Origin: Amycolatopsis lurida
Lineage (GTDB): Bacteria > Actinomycetota > Actinomycetes > Mycobacteriales > Pseudonocardiaceae
Direction of reading: 5' to 3'
DNA: 64,000 bases
Assembly: GCF_900105055.1 (NCBI RefSeq)
Contig: NZ_FNTA01000004.1
Coordinates: 3,069,501 to 3,133,500 of the forward strand
Shown here: one piece after another, positions 29,434-39,464 of the stretch
Numbering within the stretch: position 1 is the stretch's first letter
How the letters are laid out: each line of letters opens with the position of its first letter
Position numbers and translations under genes: made by a program
Notes under the pieces: model-generated
What the model was told of the DNA's origin: nothing
Seen by the model: the letters and a program-made list of their open reading frames with translations, nothing else
The model's database searches: none

Positions 29434-30408
29434 ATGACAGCTACGACCAGCTCGTCAGCGGCGACGGCCACCCCGTCGCCGCTGGCGGACGCGACTCGCG
29501 ACGAGGCGAGCCTGCGCCGGTTCCTGCACGGGCTGCCTGGTGTCGACCAGGTCGGCGTCGAGCAGCGGGCGGCGGGACTCGGCACGCGCAGCATCAAGAA
29601 GGCCGCCAAGCTCTGGGCGATCGACACCGCCATTTCGATGGTCGACCTGACGACCCTCGAAGGCGCCGACACCCGGGGCAAGGTCCGCGCGCTCGCCGCG
29701 AAGGCCATGCGGCCGGATCCGGAACGTTCGGACACCCCGCAGGTCGCGGCCGTGTGCGTGTACCCGGACATGGTCGAGACAGCTGTCGAGGCGCTTCGCG
29801 GCACCGGGATCCACGTCGCGAGTGTGGCCACCGGCTTCCCGGCGGGCCGCACGAGCCGCGAGATCAAGCTGGCCGACACCAAGATCGCCGTCGACGCGGG
29901 CGCCGCCGAGATCGACATGGTGATCGATCGCGGCGCGTTCCTGGAAGGCCGTTACCTGGAGGTCTTCGAGGAGATCCAGGCCATCAAGGCCGCCTGTGGC
30001 AGCGCTCACCTCAAGGTCATCCTCGAAACCGGTGAGCTCGCCACCTACGACAACGTCCGCCGCGCGTCCTGGCTCGCGCTGCTGGCGGGCGGAGACTTCA
30101 TCAAGACCTCCACCGGCAAGGTCTCGCCCGCCGCCACGCTGCCGGTCACCCACGTGATGCTGCAGGCCGTCCGCGACTGGTTCGTCCAGACCGGGGAATT
30201 GCGCGGCGTCAAACCGGCCGGTGGCATCCGGACGACCAAGGACGCGATCAAGTACCTGGTCGCGGTGCACGAGGTCGCCGGCGAGCAGTGGCTGAACCCG
30301 GATCTCTTCCGGTTCGGGGCGTCCAGCCTGCTCAACGACCTCCTGCTGCAGCGCCGCACCCAGGCCGACGGCCACTACAGCGGTCCCGACTACGTGACGG
30401 TGGACTGA
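29434..30408 (+). CDS. deoC: deoxyribose-phosphate aldolase
   Basis: The 324-aa enzyme splits 2-deoxyribose-5-phosphate into acetaldehyde and glyceraldehyde-3-phosphate. The segments VCVYPDMV, LKVILETGEL (catalytic lysine) and FIKTSTGKVSPAATLPV (Schiff-base lysine) are all present, as is GGIRTTKDA. It is of the longer type, about 320 aa rather than ~220. The aldehyde dehydrogenase starts 3 bp after its stop, suggesting that acetaldehyde is oxidised at once. Confidence 0.95.
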   Translation: MTATTSSSAATATPSPLADATRDEASLRRFLHGLPGVDQVGVEQRAAGLGTRSIKKAAKLWAIDTAISMVDLTTLEGADTRGKVRALAAKAMRPDPERSDTPQVAAVCVYPDMVETAVEALRGTGIHVASVATGFPAGRTSREIKLADTKIAVDAGAAEIDMVIDRGAFLEGRYLEVFEEIQAIKAACGSAHLKVILETGELATYDNVRRASWLALLAGGDFIKTSTGKVSPAATLPVTHVMLQAVRDWFVQTGELRGVKPAGGIRTTKDAIKYLVAVHEVAGEQWLNPDLFRFGASSLLNDLLLQRRTQADGHYSGPDYVTVD

Positions 30409-30411
30409 TCC

Positions 30412-31837
<1,426 letters not shown>

Positions 31838-31845
<8 letters not shown>

Positions 31846-32704
31846 CCGTATTTCGGTGGCGAAGACCTACAAGCTCTACATCGGCGGCAAGTTCCCCCGC
31901 TCGGAATCCGGCCGCGTGTATCCGGTCACCGACACCAAGGGCAAGTTCCTGGCGAACGCCTCGCACGCATCCCGCAAGGACGTCCGCGACGCGGTTTCGG
32001 CCGCCCGCAAGGCTTTCGGCGGCTGGTCGGTGGCGACCGCGTACAACCGCGGCCAGGTGCTGTACCGGGTGGCGGAGATGCTGGAAGGCCGCCGCGACCA
32101 GTTCGTCGCGGAGGTTTCGGCCTCCGAAGGCGTCGCGGCGAAGAAGGCTCAGTCCCTTGTGGACGCGTCGATCGACCGCTGGGTCTGGTACGCGGGCTGG
32201 ACGGACAAGATCGCGACCGTGCTCGGCGGGGCCAACCCGGTCGCGGGCCCGTACTTCTCCTTCACCGTGCCGGAACCGACCGGCGTCGTGGGTGTGCTGG
32301 CGCCGCAGCAGTCGTCGCTGCTGGGCCTGGTGAGCGTGCTGGCCCCGGTGCTGGCGACCGGCTCGACCGCGGTGGTCGTCTCCAGCGCGGACCGGCCGCT
32401 GCCCGCGATCACGCTTTCGGAGGTCCTGGCGACGTCCGACCTGCCCGGCGGGGTCGCGAACATCCTGACCGGCCGCGCGTCGGAGCTGGGCTCGTGGCTC
32501 GCGTCGCACGGGGACGTCAACGCCCTCGACCCGACCGGCGCCGAGCCGTCCGCGCGGGCGGACCTGGCGCGGGAAGCCGCGGGGACCGTGAAACGGGTCC
32601 TGACCGTCCCGGACACCGAGCCGGACTGGACCGCCGACGCCGACATCTCGCGGCTGCGGCGGTACCTGGAGGCGAAGACCGTCTGGCACCCGCTGGGCGT
32701 CTGA
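31838..32704 (+). CDS. aldehyde dehydrogenase-like protein lacking the catalytic domain
   Basis: This 288-aa protein matches the N-terminal cofactor domain of aldehyde dehydrogenases (YKLYIGGKFPRSESGRVYP, FSFTVPEPTGVVGVLAPQQSSLLGLVSVLAPVLATGS). It then ends after an ordered linker, without the LELGG glutamate and the catalytic cysteine region. The frame is open and clean and ends in a normal stop, so it looks like a maintained shorter protein rather than a broken gene. Its start overlaps the stop of the complete dehydrogenase by 8 bp. It may be a regulatory or structural partner of that enzyme. Confidence 0.85.
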
Positions 32705-32736
32705 CCCACGTCCTTTGCGCAGTTGGACACCCCTTC

Positions 32737-32769
32737 CCCGGCGCAATTAGTCACCTACTTGCGCCGGGG
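32737..32769. repeat. palindromic repeat family E, copy 2 (variant)
   Basis: CCCCGGCGC (32737-32745) pairs with GCGCCGGGG (32761-32769). The loop carries AATTAGTCACCTACTTGCG, which differs at two positions from the family E core at 15689-15707. Here the outer GC arms replace the second half of the long arm. It lies after the dehydrogenase-like gene. Confidence 0.65.
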
Positions 32770-32810
32770 GGGCTCACCGGTGCCCACCCGCCCGCTTGCC
32801 TTCTGCCGCC

Positions 32811-32869
32811 GGCGTTGCGAAAGCCACTTTCGCAACGTTGAAGGTTGCGAAAGTGGCTTTCGCAACGCC
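32811..32869. repeat. nested palindrome family D, copy 1
   Basis: A perfect 26-bp inverted repeat (32811-32836 with 32844-32869) surrounds a 7-base loop GTTGAAG. Each arm is itself a palindrome, GTTGCGAAAG-n3-CTTTCGCAAC, so the element could form one long hairpin or two side-by-side hairpins. A copy identical over 57 bp lies at 49975-50031. It sits between convergent genes. Confidence 0.9.
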
Positions 32870-32892
32870 TCGCCGCGCCGCTGGCCGGGGGC

Positions 32893-33531
32893 TCACGGAT
32901 CCAGATCGGCCCCGGTCAGCGCCCGGCCCGGCAGTGGCTCGTTCGTGCCGACGGCCCGCAGGCCGTCGATCATGATCCCGATGCAGCGCCGGGTCGCCAT
33001 CCGCGCGACCTCCTCGCCCTTGCCCGGCATCTGCCGCAGCAACGTCGCGAACAGGATCGCGACGTCGCCGGTGGCGACGTCCGTCCGGAGCTTGCCCTCG
33101 GCCTGCGCGCCCCGGACGAAAGCGTCCATCACCAGCAACAACTCGTCACGCAGGGCCTTGATCGCGGGGTCACTCTTCAGGATCGCCAGCGCCCGCGGCG
33201 ACACCATCGCGAGCTGGATGCTCAGCTGCAGCTCCATCGACTGGTGCAGCAGCCGGATCAGCGCCTCCCAGTCCGAGGCCTCCTGATCCCTCGCGGCCTT
33301 CGCGTCCCTCAGGACCCGATCGAAGTTGTCGACGGCGACCGCCCGGATCAGCGCGTCGCGGTCCGGGAAGCGCCGGTACAGCGTGCCGACGCCGACACCG
33401 GCCGACCGCGCGATCTCCTCCATCGGGACCTCGGCGCCTTGGGCGGCGAAGATGGCTCTCGCGGCGGCCAGGATCTGATCCCGGTTCCGGCGCGCGTCGG
33501 CGCGCAAGCGGGTCTCGGGGTCGGCTGTCAT
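32893..33531 (-). CDS. TetR-family transcriptional regulator
   Basis: The 212-aa protein has the N-terminal helix-turn-helix MEEIARSAGVGVGTLYRRFPDRDALI (about residues 36-61), with the GVGTLYRRFPDRDAL variant usual for this group. The ligand domain is all helical. It is divergent from the P450-ferredoxin operon, so it probably controls that operon; a 19-bp imperfect palindrome lies in the shared gap. Confidence 0.9.
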   Translation of the reverse strand: MTADPETRLRADARRNRDQILAAARAIFAAQGAEVPMEEIARSAGVGVGTLYRRFPDRDALIRAVAVDNFDRVLRDAKAARDQEASDWEALIRLLHQSMELQLSIQLAMVSPRALAILKSDPAIKALRDELLLVMDAFVRGAQAEGKLRTDVATGDVAILFATLLRQMPGKGEEVARMATRRCIGIMIDGLRAVGTNEPLPGRALTGADLDP

Positions 33532-33662
33532 GATCCTCGCCTCTCGAAGGGTCCTTCAGGGCCGTGATTCTCGCACGTAGGGGCGTGCCCTTCACGCCTC
33601 CCGGGAAACCACCCCTTCGCGAGTGGACGACCTGCCTCCGCTTGAGTACCTTGGTGGCATAA

Positions 33663-33681
33663 GCGGAATGAATCCATCCGC
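33663..33681. promoter_or_regulatory. imperfect palindrome, candidate TetR operator for the P450 operon
   Basis: GCGGAATGAATCCATCCGC is symmetric at the outer five positions of each arm and at most of the centre. It lies in the gap between the divergent TetR and P450 genes, about 68 bp before the P450 start. Length and symmetry fit a TetR operator. The gap also has a short GGCGTG/CACGCC hairpin near 33579-33597. Confidence 0.4.
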
Positions 33682-33748
33682 ATACGTTTTTGGGGCCCCC
33701 TGTCCGATTCCGCCCGAACCCACCCGACATCTGGGGAAGGACAACCCG

Positions 33749-34963
33749 ATGACTGACGTCGAGGAAACCACCGCGACCTTGCCGCTGGCCCGGAAATGCC
33801 CGTTTTCGCCGCCGCCCGAATACGAACGGCTTCGCCGGGAAAGTCCGGTTTCCCGGGTCGGTCTCCCGTCCGGTCAAACGGCTTGGGCGCTCACCCGGCT
33901 CGAAGACATCCGCGAAATGCTGAGCAGCCCGCATTTCAGTTCCGACCGGCAGAGCCCGTCGTTCCCGCTGATGGTCGCGCGGCAGATCCGCCGCGAGGAC
34001 AAGCCGTTCCGCCCCTCCCTCATCGCGATGGATCCGCCGGAACACAGCCGGGCCAGGCGTGACGTCGTCGGGGAATTCACCGTCAAGCGGATGAAGGCGC
34101 TCCAGCCGCGAATTCAGCAGATCGTCGACGAACATCTCGACGCCCTGCTCGCGGGCCCCAAACCCGCCGATCTCGTCCAGGCGCTTTCCCTGCCCGTTCC
34201 CTCGCTGGTGATCTGCGAACTGCTCGGCGTCCCCTATTCGGACCACGAGTTCTTCCAGTCCTGCAGTTCCAGGATGCTCAGCCGGGAGGTCACCGCCGAA
34301 GAACGGATGACCGCGTTCGAGCAGCTCGAAAACTATCTCGACGAACTGGTCACCAAGAAGGAGGCGAACGCCACCGAGGACGACCTCCTCGGCCGTCAGA
34401 TCCTGAAACAGCGGGAAACGGGCGAGGCCGACCACGGTGAACTCGTCGGGCTGGCGTTCCTGCTGCTCATCGCCGGACACGAGACCACGGCGAACATGAT
34501 CTCGCTCGGCACGGTGACCCTGCTGGAGAATCCCGATCAGCTCGCGAAGATCAAGGCAGACCCCGGCAAGACCCTCGCCGCCATCGAGGAACTCCTGCGG
34601 GTCTTCACGATCGCGGAAACGGCGACCTCACGCTTCGCCACGGCGGACGTCGAGATCGGCGGAACGCTGATCCGCGCGGGGGAAGGGGTGGTGGGCCTGA
34701 GCAACGCGGGCAACCACGATCCGGACGGCTTCGAGAACCCGGACACCTTCGACATCGAACGCGGCGCGCGGCATCACGTCGCGTTCGGATTCGGGGTGCA
34801 CCAGTGTCTCGGCCAGAACTTGGCGAGGTTGGAACTCCAGATCGTCTTCGATACGTTGTTCCGGCGAGTGCCGGGCCTCCGGATCGCCGTTCCGGTCGAC
34901 GAACTGCCGTTCAAGCACGATTCGACGATCTACGGCCTCCACGCCCTTCCGGTCACCTGGTAG
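33749..34963 (+). CDS. cytochrome P450 (bacterial class I, CYP105-like)
   Basis: The 404-aa haem monooxygenase shows the I-helix oxygen motif AGHETTAN near residue 245, an ExxR motif in IEELLR, and the haem-binding loop FGFGVHQCLGQNLAR near residues 345-359 with the axial cysteine. ATG 33749 has GGGGAAGG 8 nt upstream; a longer in-frame reading is rejected. The 3Fe-4S ferredoxin gene follows 8 bp after its stop, so electrons probably reach it from that protein. No biosynthetic cluster surrounds it, so a xenobiotic or tailoring substrate cannot be named. Confidence 0.95.
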   Translation: MTDVEETTATLPLARKCPFSPPPEYERLRRESPVSRVGLPSGQTAWALTRLEDIREMLSSPHFSSDRQSPSFPLMVARQIRREDKPFRPSLIAMDPPEHSRARRDVVGEFTVKRMKALQPRIQQIVDEHLDALLAGPKPADLVQALSLPVPSLVICELLGVPYSDHEFFQSCSSRMLSREVTAEERMTAFEQLENYLDELVTKKEANATEDDLLGRQILKQRETGEADHGELVGLAFLLLIAGHETTANMISLGTVTLLENPDQLAKIKADPGKTLAAIEELLRVFTIAETATSRFATADVEIGGTLIRAGEGVVGLSNAGNHDPDGFENPDTFDIERGARHHVAFGFGVHQCLGQNLARLELQIVFDTLFRRVPGLRIAVPVDELPFKHDSTIYGLHALPVTW

Positions 34964-34971
34964 GAGGAGCC

Positions 34972-35166
34972 ATGAAGATCATCGCGGACACCGGGAAATG
35001 CGTGGGCGCGGGCCAGTGCGTGCTCACCGATCCCGATCTGTTCGATCAGAGCGAGGACGACGGAACGGTCCTCGTGCTGAACGCCGAGCCTGAAGGCGAA
35101 GAGGCGGAAGAAAACGCCCGCACCGCCGTGCACATCTGCCCGGGGCAGGCCTTGTCGCTCGCTTAA
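34972..35166 (+). CDS. 3Fe-4S ferredoxin
   Basis: The 64-aa protein has the pattern CVGAGQC near the N-terminus and HICPGQAL near the C-terminus. The three cysteines fit the single 3Fe-4S cluster of the ferredoxins that serve Streptomyces-type P450s. Acidic residues crowd the middle (DQSEDDG, EGEEAEEN). GGAGGAG ribosome binding site is 4 nt upstream of the ATG. It is coupled to the P450 gene and should be its redox partner. Confidence 0.95.
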   Translation: MKIIADTGKCVGAGQCVLTDPDLFDQSEDDGTVLVLNAEPEGEEAEENARTAVHICPGQALSLA

Positions 35167-35181
35167 GGCGTGGGGCGCGGG

Positions 35182-35229
35182 GGTCGTGAGTGGTAAGTGT
35201 CGTTCTAACGACACTTACCACTCACGACC
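35182..35229. repeat. palindromic repeat family A, copy 3 (perfect)
   Basis: A perfect 23-bp inverted repeat (35182-35204 with 35207-35229) has only a 2-base centre. The first half begins GGTCGTGAGTGGTAAGTGTC. It lies 15 bp from each of the convergent ferredoxin and permease gene ends. It is the least degenerate of the three family A copies. Confidence 0.9.
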
Positions 35230-35244
35230 ACCCCGACCCAGGCC

Positions 35245-36060
35245 TTACTTGACCGCGCCCATCGACAGGCCCCGCACCAGGTGGTTCTGCGCGATCCAGC
35301 CGACGATCATCACCGGCAGCGACGCGAGCAGCGCGGCCGCGGAGAGCTGTGCCCAGTACAGGCCCTCGCTGGTGATGAACCCGACCAGGAACACCGGCAC
35401 CGTCCCGGCCCGCGCGGCGGTGAGGTTGACCGAGTAGAAGAACTCGGTCCAAGAGAAGATCACGCAGATCAGCGCGGTCGCGGCCACCCCGGGCGCGACC
35501 ACCGGCATGATGATCTTCCGCAGCAGGATCGGCAGGGTCGCCCCGTCGATCCGCCCCGCCTCGATCATCTCGTGCGGCACCTCAAGGAAGAACGACCGCA
35601 TCATCCAGATGGCCAGCGGAAGGTTCATCGAGGTGTACAGGATGATCAGCGCCCACACGTTGTCCAGCAGCCGGGTGTTCTGCGAGATCACGTAGAGCGG
35701 GATGATCGCCGCCACGATGGGCAGCATCTTCGTCGACAGGAAGAAGCCGAGCGCGTTGCTCGTCCCCTTCACCGGCGCCAGCGAAAGCGCGTACGCCGCC
35801 GGGATTCCCAGCAGCAGAACGAAAAGGGTCGAAACGACGGTCACGAACGCCGAGTTCGACAGATACGGCAGGAAGCCGCGTTCGAGCACACCCGCGAACT
35901 GGTCGAGGGTCGGGGTGAAGAACAGGCGCGGCGGGTCGGTGTAGGCGTCGGCCTCCTGTTTGAAGGCCGTGAGGATCATCCACAGCAGCGGGAACACGAA
36001 CAGGATGGCGATCACCCAGGTCGCGACCGTCAGCGCGCCGGGGCCGAAGCGGCTTTTCAT
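35245..36060 (-). CDS. carbohydrate ABC transporter permease (MalG type)
   Basis: The 271-aa protein has six transmembrane helices and the EAA loop EAGRIDGATLPILLRKIIMPVVAPG near residues 165-190, which docks to the ATPase. The signature is of the CUT1 sugar-importer group. The ATG overlaps the stop of the MalF-type permease gene by 4 bp. No ATPase gene is in the operon; such systems usually borrow a shared MsiK-type ATPase encoded elsewhere, which is known in actinobacteria. Confidence 0.93.
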   Translation of the reverse strand: MKSRFGPGALTVATWVIAILFVFPLLWMILTAFKQEADAYTDPPRLFFTPTLDQFAGVLERGFLPYLSNSAFVTVVSTLFVLLLGIPAAYALSLAPVKGTSNALGFFLSTKMLPIVAAIIPLYVISQNTRLLDNVWALIILYTSMNLPLAIWMMRSFFLEVPHEMIEAGRIDGATLPILLRKIIMPVVAPGVAATALICVIFSWTEFFYSVNLTAARAGTVPVFLVGFITSEGLYWAQLSAAALLASLPVMIVGWIAQNHLVRGLSMGAVK

Positions 36061-36995
36061 TTCGCGCCTCCCTGGACCGAGAACGTGCGGAACATCAGCC
36101 GCAGCGCGAAGGTCGCGACGATCATCGTCAGGATCACGACGATCACTCCCATCGCCGACGACTGCCCGATGTCGAAACCTTGGAACGCCCGCTGGTAGAT
36201 GTAGAACGGCAGGTTCGTACTGGCCGTCCCCGGACCTCCTTGCGTCATCAGGAAGATCGCGTCGAAGCTGTTCACGATGTAGATCGCGCCCAGCAGCGTC
36301 GCCAGCTGCAGGAACCGGCTCAGATGCGGCAGCGTGATCGCGGTGAACGTCCGCCAGCGGCCGGCGCCGTCGACCGACGCGGCCTCCAGCACGTCCTTCG
36401 GCTGACTCTGCAACCCGGCCAGGATCAGCAGCATCATGAACGGCGTCCACTGCCAGACGACCTGAGCCATCACCGCGGCCAGCGGGAACTCCGAAAGCCA
36501 GTCGACGTCGGTACCGAACACGAAGTGCAGCAACCCGTAGGTCGGATCGAACATCGTCGTCTTCCACAGCAGCGCGCCCGCCGCCGGCAGGATCAGGAAC
36601 GGCGTGATCAGCAGGGTGCGGACCACTCCGCGTCCGAGGAACTTGCGGTCCAGCAGGATCGCCAGCCCCAAGCCGAGCAGCAACGAGAAGAACACGCACA
36701 CGACCGTCAGCACCACGGTGTTCAGCAGCGCACCGAGGAACGTCGAGTCGGCGAAGACGTCGATGTAGTTCCGCAGTCCGACGAAATGCCGCGAGCCCGG
36801 GCGCACCAGGTTCCACGACTGGAACGAGTAGATCACCGTCAGCACGAAGGGCAACTGCGTCACGGCGACGACGAACAGCAGCGCGGGCAGGAGCGGTAGC
36901 CGTCGTTTGAACGGCGTATCGGTGCCGCGCTTCGGAGCCGCCTTTTTCGCGTGGGCGGGCTCCGGACGGGCAGGAGCGGAGATCGTGGCCATCAC
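36057..36995 (-). CDS. carbohydrate ABC transporter permease (MalF type)
   Basis: The 312-aa protein has a short basic N-terminus and six transmembrane helices, with the EAA loop EAASVDGAGRWRTFTAITLPHLSRFL near residues 215-240. Together with the MalG-type permease it forms the membrane channel. Its start overlaps the stop of the solute-binding protein gene by 4 bp, and all four genes of the importer overlap each other. Confidence 0.93.
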   Translation of the reverse strand: MMATISAPARPEPAHAKKAAPKRGTDTPFKRRLPLLPALLFVVAVTQLPFVLTVIYSFQSWNLVRPGSRHFVGLRNYIDVFADSTFLGALLNTVVLTVVCVFFSLLLGLGLAILLDRKFLGRGVVRTLLITPFLILPAAGALLWKTTMFDPTYGLLHFVFGTDVDWLSEFPLAAVMAQVVWQWTPFMMLLILAGLQSQPKDVLEAASVDGAGRWRTFTAITLPHLSRFLQLATLLGAIYIVNSFDAIFLMTQGGPGTASTNLPFYIYQRAFQGFDIGQSSAMGVIVVILTMIVATFALRLMFRTFSVQGGAK

Positions 36996-38332
36996 TGCAC
37001 CTCCTGGTACGACTTGCCGACGGTCTGCGCGTACTCCTGTGACTGCTCGAGTGCTTCGTCCACGGTGATCTGGCCCGCGATCGCCGCCGAAAGCTGCTGG
37101 CTCACGCGGGTGCCGAGATCCTGGAACTCGGGGATGCCGACGAACTGGATCCCGGGGTAGGGCACCGGATTCACCATCGCCTTGCGCTGGTCGGCGTCCG
37201 CGATCCCGTCCAGCGTCGGCTGCGCGTAGGCCTTGGCGGCCTCGCGGTATTCAGGGATGTCGTACGTCGATTTCCGCACGCCCGGCGGAACGCGGTTCCA
37301 GTCGCCGAACTCTTTGGCGACCCGCTGCACGTACGCCTTGTCGGTCATCCAGGACATGAACTTGAAGGCGATGTCCTTGTGCTTCGCGACCTTCGGGATC
37401 GCCAGCGCCCAGGTGTAGAGCCAGCCGCTCGACTGCGTCTTCTCCACCGGCGCCGGGGCGTAACCGGACTTCCCGACGACCTTGCTGGCCGACGGGTCCT
37501 CGTTCGTGCCCGCCATGACCGTGGCGTCGTACCACATCGCGGCCTGGCCCTGTGTGTAGCGCGTACCGCATTCGGAGAAGCCCACGCTCGACGCGCCGAC
37601 CTCACCGTGGTTCCGCACGAGGTTCACGTAGAACTCGGCGGCGGCCTTGAACTCGGGACTGGTCAGCTTCGCGTTCCAGTTTTTGTCGAACCACTGCGCG
37701 CCGAAGGTGTTCGCGACCGTGGTGAACGGCGCGAGGCTCTCGCCCCAGCCGGGCTTGCCGCGCAGGCAGATCCCGGCGATACCCTTGGCCTTGTCGTCGA
37801 GTTTCGCGGCGTACTCGGCGATCTGCGTCCACGTCGGCTTGGCGGGCATGGTGATCCCGGCCTGCTCGAACAGATCCTTCCGGTAGGCCAGGAACGACGA
37901 CTCACCGTAGAACGGCACCGCGTACAGCGAGCCGTTGTGCGACAACGATTCCTTGATGCTCGGGATGAAATCGTCGGCGTCGTAGGACGGGTTCGCCGCG
38001 ATATGCGGGCCGAGGTTCTCGAGCCAGCCGTTCGCGGCCCACTGCGGCGCCTCGTAGTTGCTGATCATGACGACGTCGAACTCGCCGCCTTCGGTGGCCG
38101 TCGACGCGGTGATCTTCGCGCGCGCCTGGTTTTCCGGCAGCGACACGAATTTGAGGCTGACGCCGGGGTTCGCCTTCTCGAACTCGCCGGAAAGCTCGAT
38201 GGCGTCCTTCATCTGCGGGTTCGCGACGATCGCGACGACGAGCGTCCGGTCGCCGGTCCCGAGCGCGCCCGCTCCGGCGCAACCGGTGAGGGTCAGGAGA
38301 AGGACCCCGAGCAGAGCGGCTGCTTTACGCAC
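36992..38332 (-). CDS. extracellular solute-binding lipoprotein (carbohydrate type)
   Basis: The 446-aa protein begins with a lipoprotein signal peptide, LLGVLLLTLTGCAGAG, with the lipidated cysteine at residue 18. The rest is a family 1 solute-binding fold, with blocks such as VVMISNYEAPQWAANGWLENLG and WYDATVMAGTNED. It captures the substrate and delivers it to the two permeases. The neighbouring dehydrogenase and SorC regulator suggest a polyol or similar sugar. The gene overlaps the dehydrogenase gene by 8 bp. Confidence 0.92.
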   Translation of the reverse strand: MRKAAALLGVLLLTLTGCAGAGALGTGDRTLVVAIVANPQMKDAIELSGEFEKANPGVSLKFVSLPENQARAKITASTATEGGEFDVVMISNYEAPQWAANGWLENLGPHIAANPSYDADDFIPSIKESLSHNGSLYAVPFYGESSFLAYRKDLFEQAGITMPAKPTWTQIAEYAAKLDDKAKGIAGICLRGKPGWGESLAPFTTVANTFGAQWFDKNWNAKLTSPEFKAAAEFYVNLVRNHGEVGASSVGFSECGTRYTQGQAAMWYDATVMAGTNEDPSASKVVGKSGYAPAPVEKTQSSGWLYTWALAIPKVAKHKDIAFKFMSWMTDKAYVQRVAKEFGDWNRVPPGVRKSTYDIPEYREAAKAYAQPTLDGIADADQRKAMVNPVPYPGIQFVGIPEFQDLGTRVSQQLSAAIAGQITVDEALEQSQEYAQTVGKSYQEVQ

Positions 38333-39329
38333 CTTCGCCTCCCGGTATGACCTGCACCTTCAGGCCGGCGCCGCTGCGCATGAGGTCGAGAGCGTCGGGG
38401 TACTGCTCCAGCGGCAGGGTGTCGGTGAGCAGCGCGGCGGTGTCGACGGCGCCGTCGGCGACCAGGTCGAGCGCGGCACCGAAGCTGTTCATGACGGCCA
38501 TCGAGCCGACGACGGTGATCTCGTCGTTGTAGATCCGGAACGGCGAAAGCGCGACGCGTGCTTCGGCGGGCGCGACACCGAAGACCAGCAGGCGGCCTCC
38601 GCGCTGAAGCGAGTCGAAGGCGGCTTCGATGGCGGGCGCGGCGCCGGTGCAGTCCGCGGCGGCGTCGAACTTCTCGTCGTCGAGGTCCTTCACGTCGCCC
38701 GCGACCGCGGCCGCGCCGAGGTCCATCGCCCGGCCGAGGCGGGACGTGTTGCGGTCGACCACCGTGACGTGGGCGCCCGCGCGCTGCAGCAACTGCTGCA
38801 TGATCAGCCCCATCGTGCCCGCCCCGACGACGAGGAACCGCTCCCCCGCCTCGACGCCGATCCGGCGTACGCCGTGGACCGCGCAGGAAACCGGCTCGAC
38901 GAGGGCGCCCTGCTCCCAGGTCATCGTGTCCGGCATGCGGTAGCAGTTCGCCGAAGGGACGGCGACGTACTCGGCGAAGGCACCGTTGACGGTGTCGCCG
39001 GTCGCGTTCCAGTTCTCGCAGAGGTTGCCGCGGCCGGACCGGCAAGGCTTGCAGTAGCCGCAGAACAGCGACGGGTCGACGGCCACCCGGTCGCCGATCT
39101 TCCAGCCGCCCGGCACGTCCGCGCCGAGTTCGACGATCTCGCCGGCGAACTCGTGGCCGGGGACGATCGGATAGGGCGTCGGCGGGAAATGCCCGTCGGC
39201 GATGTGGAGGTCGGTCCCGCAGATCCCGCAGGCACCCACCTTGACGACGACCTGGCGATCCCCCGGTTTGGGATCGGGTACCTCGCCGACCCTGATCTCC
39301 CCGGGCTTGTCCACGATCGCGGCACGCAT
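38325..39329 (-). CDS. zinc-dependent polyol/alcohol dehydrogenase
   Basis: The 334-aa protein is a medium-chain dehydrogenase of the sorbitol/threonine dehydrogenase group. CGICGTD gives the first catalytic zinc cysteine, GHEFAGEI the histidine, and four cysteines in CGYCKPCRSGRGNLC the structural zinc. VVGAGTMGL is the Rossmann loop. ATG 39329 with GAGGAGCT upstream is the first gene of the operon. An operator palindrome lies 18 bp before the start. It would oxidise the imported polyol. Confidence 0.92.
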   Translation of the reverse strand: MRAAIVDKPGEIRVGEVPDPKPGDRQVVVKVGACGICGTDLHIADGHFPPTPYPIVPGHEFAGEIVELGADVPGGWKIGDRVAVDPSLFCGYCKPCRSGRGNLCENWNATGDTVNGAFAEYVAVPSANCYRMPDTMTWEQGALVEPVSCAVHGVRRIGVEAGERFLVVGAGTMGLIMQQLLQRAGAHVTVVDRNTSRLGRAMDLGAAAVAGDVKDLDDEKFDAAADCTGAAPAIEAAFDSLQRGGRLLVFGVAPAEARVALSPFRIYNDEITVVGSMAVMNSFGAALDLVADGAVDTAALLTDTLPLEQYPDALDLMRSGAGLKVQVIPGGEGA

Positions 39330-39346
39330 GCCAGCTCCTCTTCTCT

Positions 39347-39362
39347 CCGCTCAAATGAGCGG
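39347..39362. promoter_or_regulatory. SorC-type operator 1, before the dehydrogenase operon
   Basis: CCGCTCAAATGAGCGG is a perfect 7-bp-arm palindrome with an AA centre, 18 bp upstream of the dehydrogenase start. The same GCTCAAATGAGC core recurs at 39453-39464 over the regulator's start. The centres are 104 bp apart, close to ten helical turns, so looping between them is possible. Confidence 0.75.
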
Positions 39363-39452
39363 GACGGGCCTATGCTTCGGACTGCATGTTCAGGCATGGT
39401 GAACTTTTCCCTGTTGTTACGTCAACCTTTCGGGTGGATTTCGAGCTATAGT

Positions 39453-39464
39453 GCTCAAATGAGC
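39453..39464. promoter_or_regulatory. SorC-type operator 2, overlapping the regulator's start codon
   Basis: GCTCAAATGAGC is the core of the operator at 39347-39362. Here the ATG in its centre (39459-39461) is the start codon of the SorC gene itself. Binding would block translation initiation or early elongation of its own transcript. A TATAGT -10-like box (39447-39452) lies just upstream. Confidence 0.7.

Noticed and set aside
27072-29918. 948-aa minus-strand open frame
   Set aside because: Only its last 147 residues (the phosphatase) are supported. The rest lies opposite the DUF1707 and serine hydrolase genes, which have clear motifs.
33749-34963. Biosynthetic gene cluster around the P450 and glycosyltransferase
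   Set aside because: The P450 and ferredoxin are 20 kb from the glycosyltransferase, and no polyketide, peptide or terpene genes are between them.
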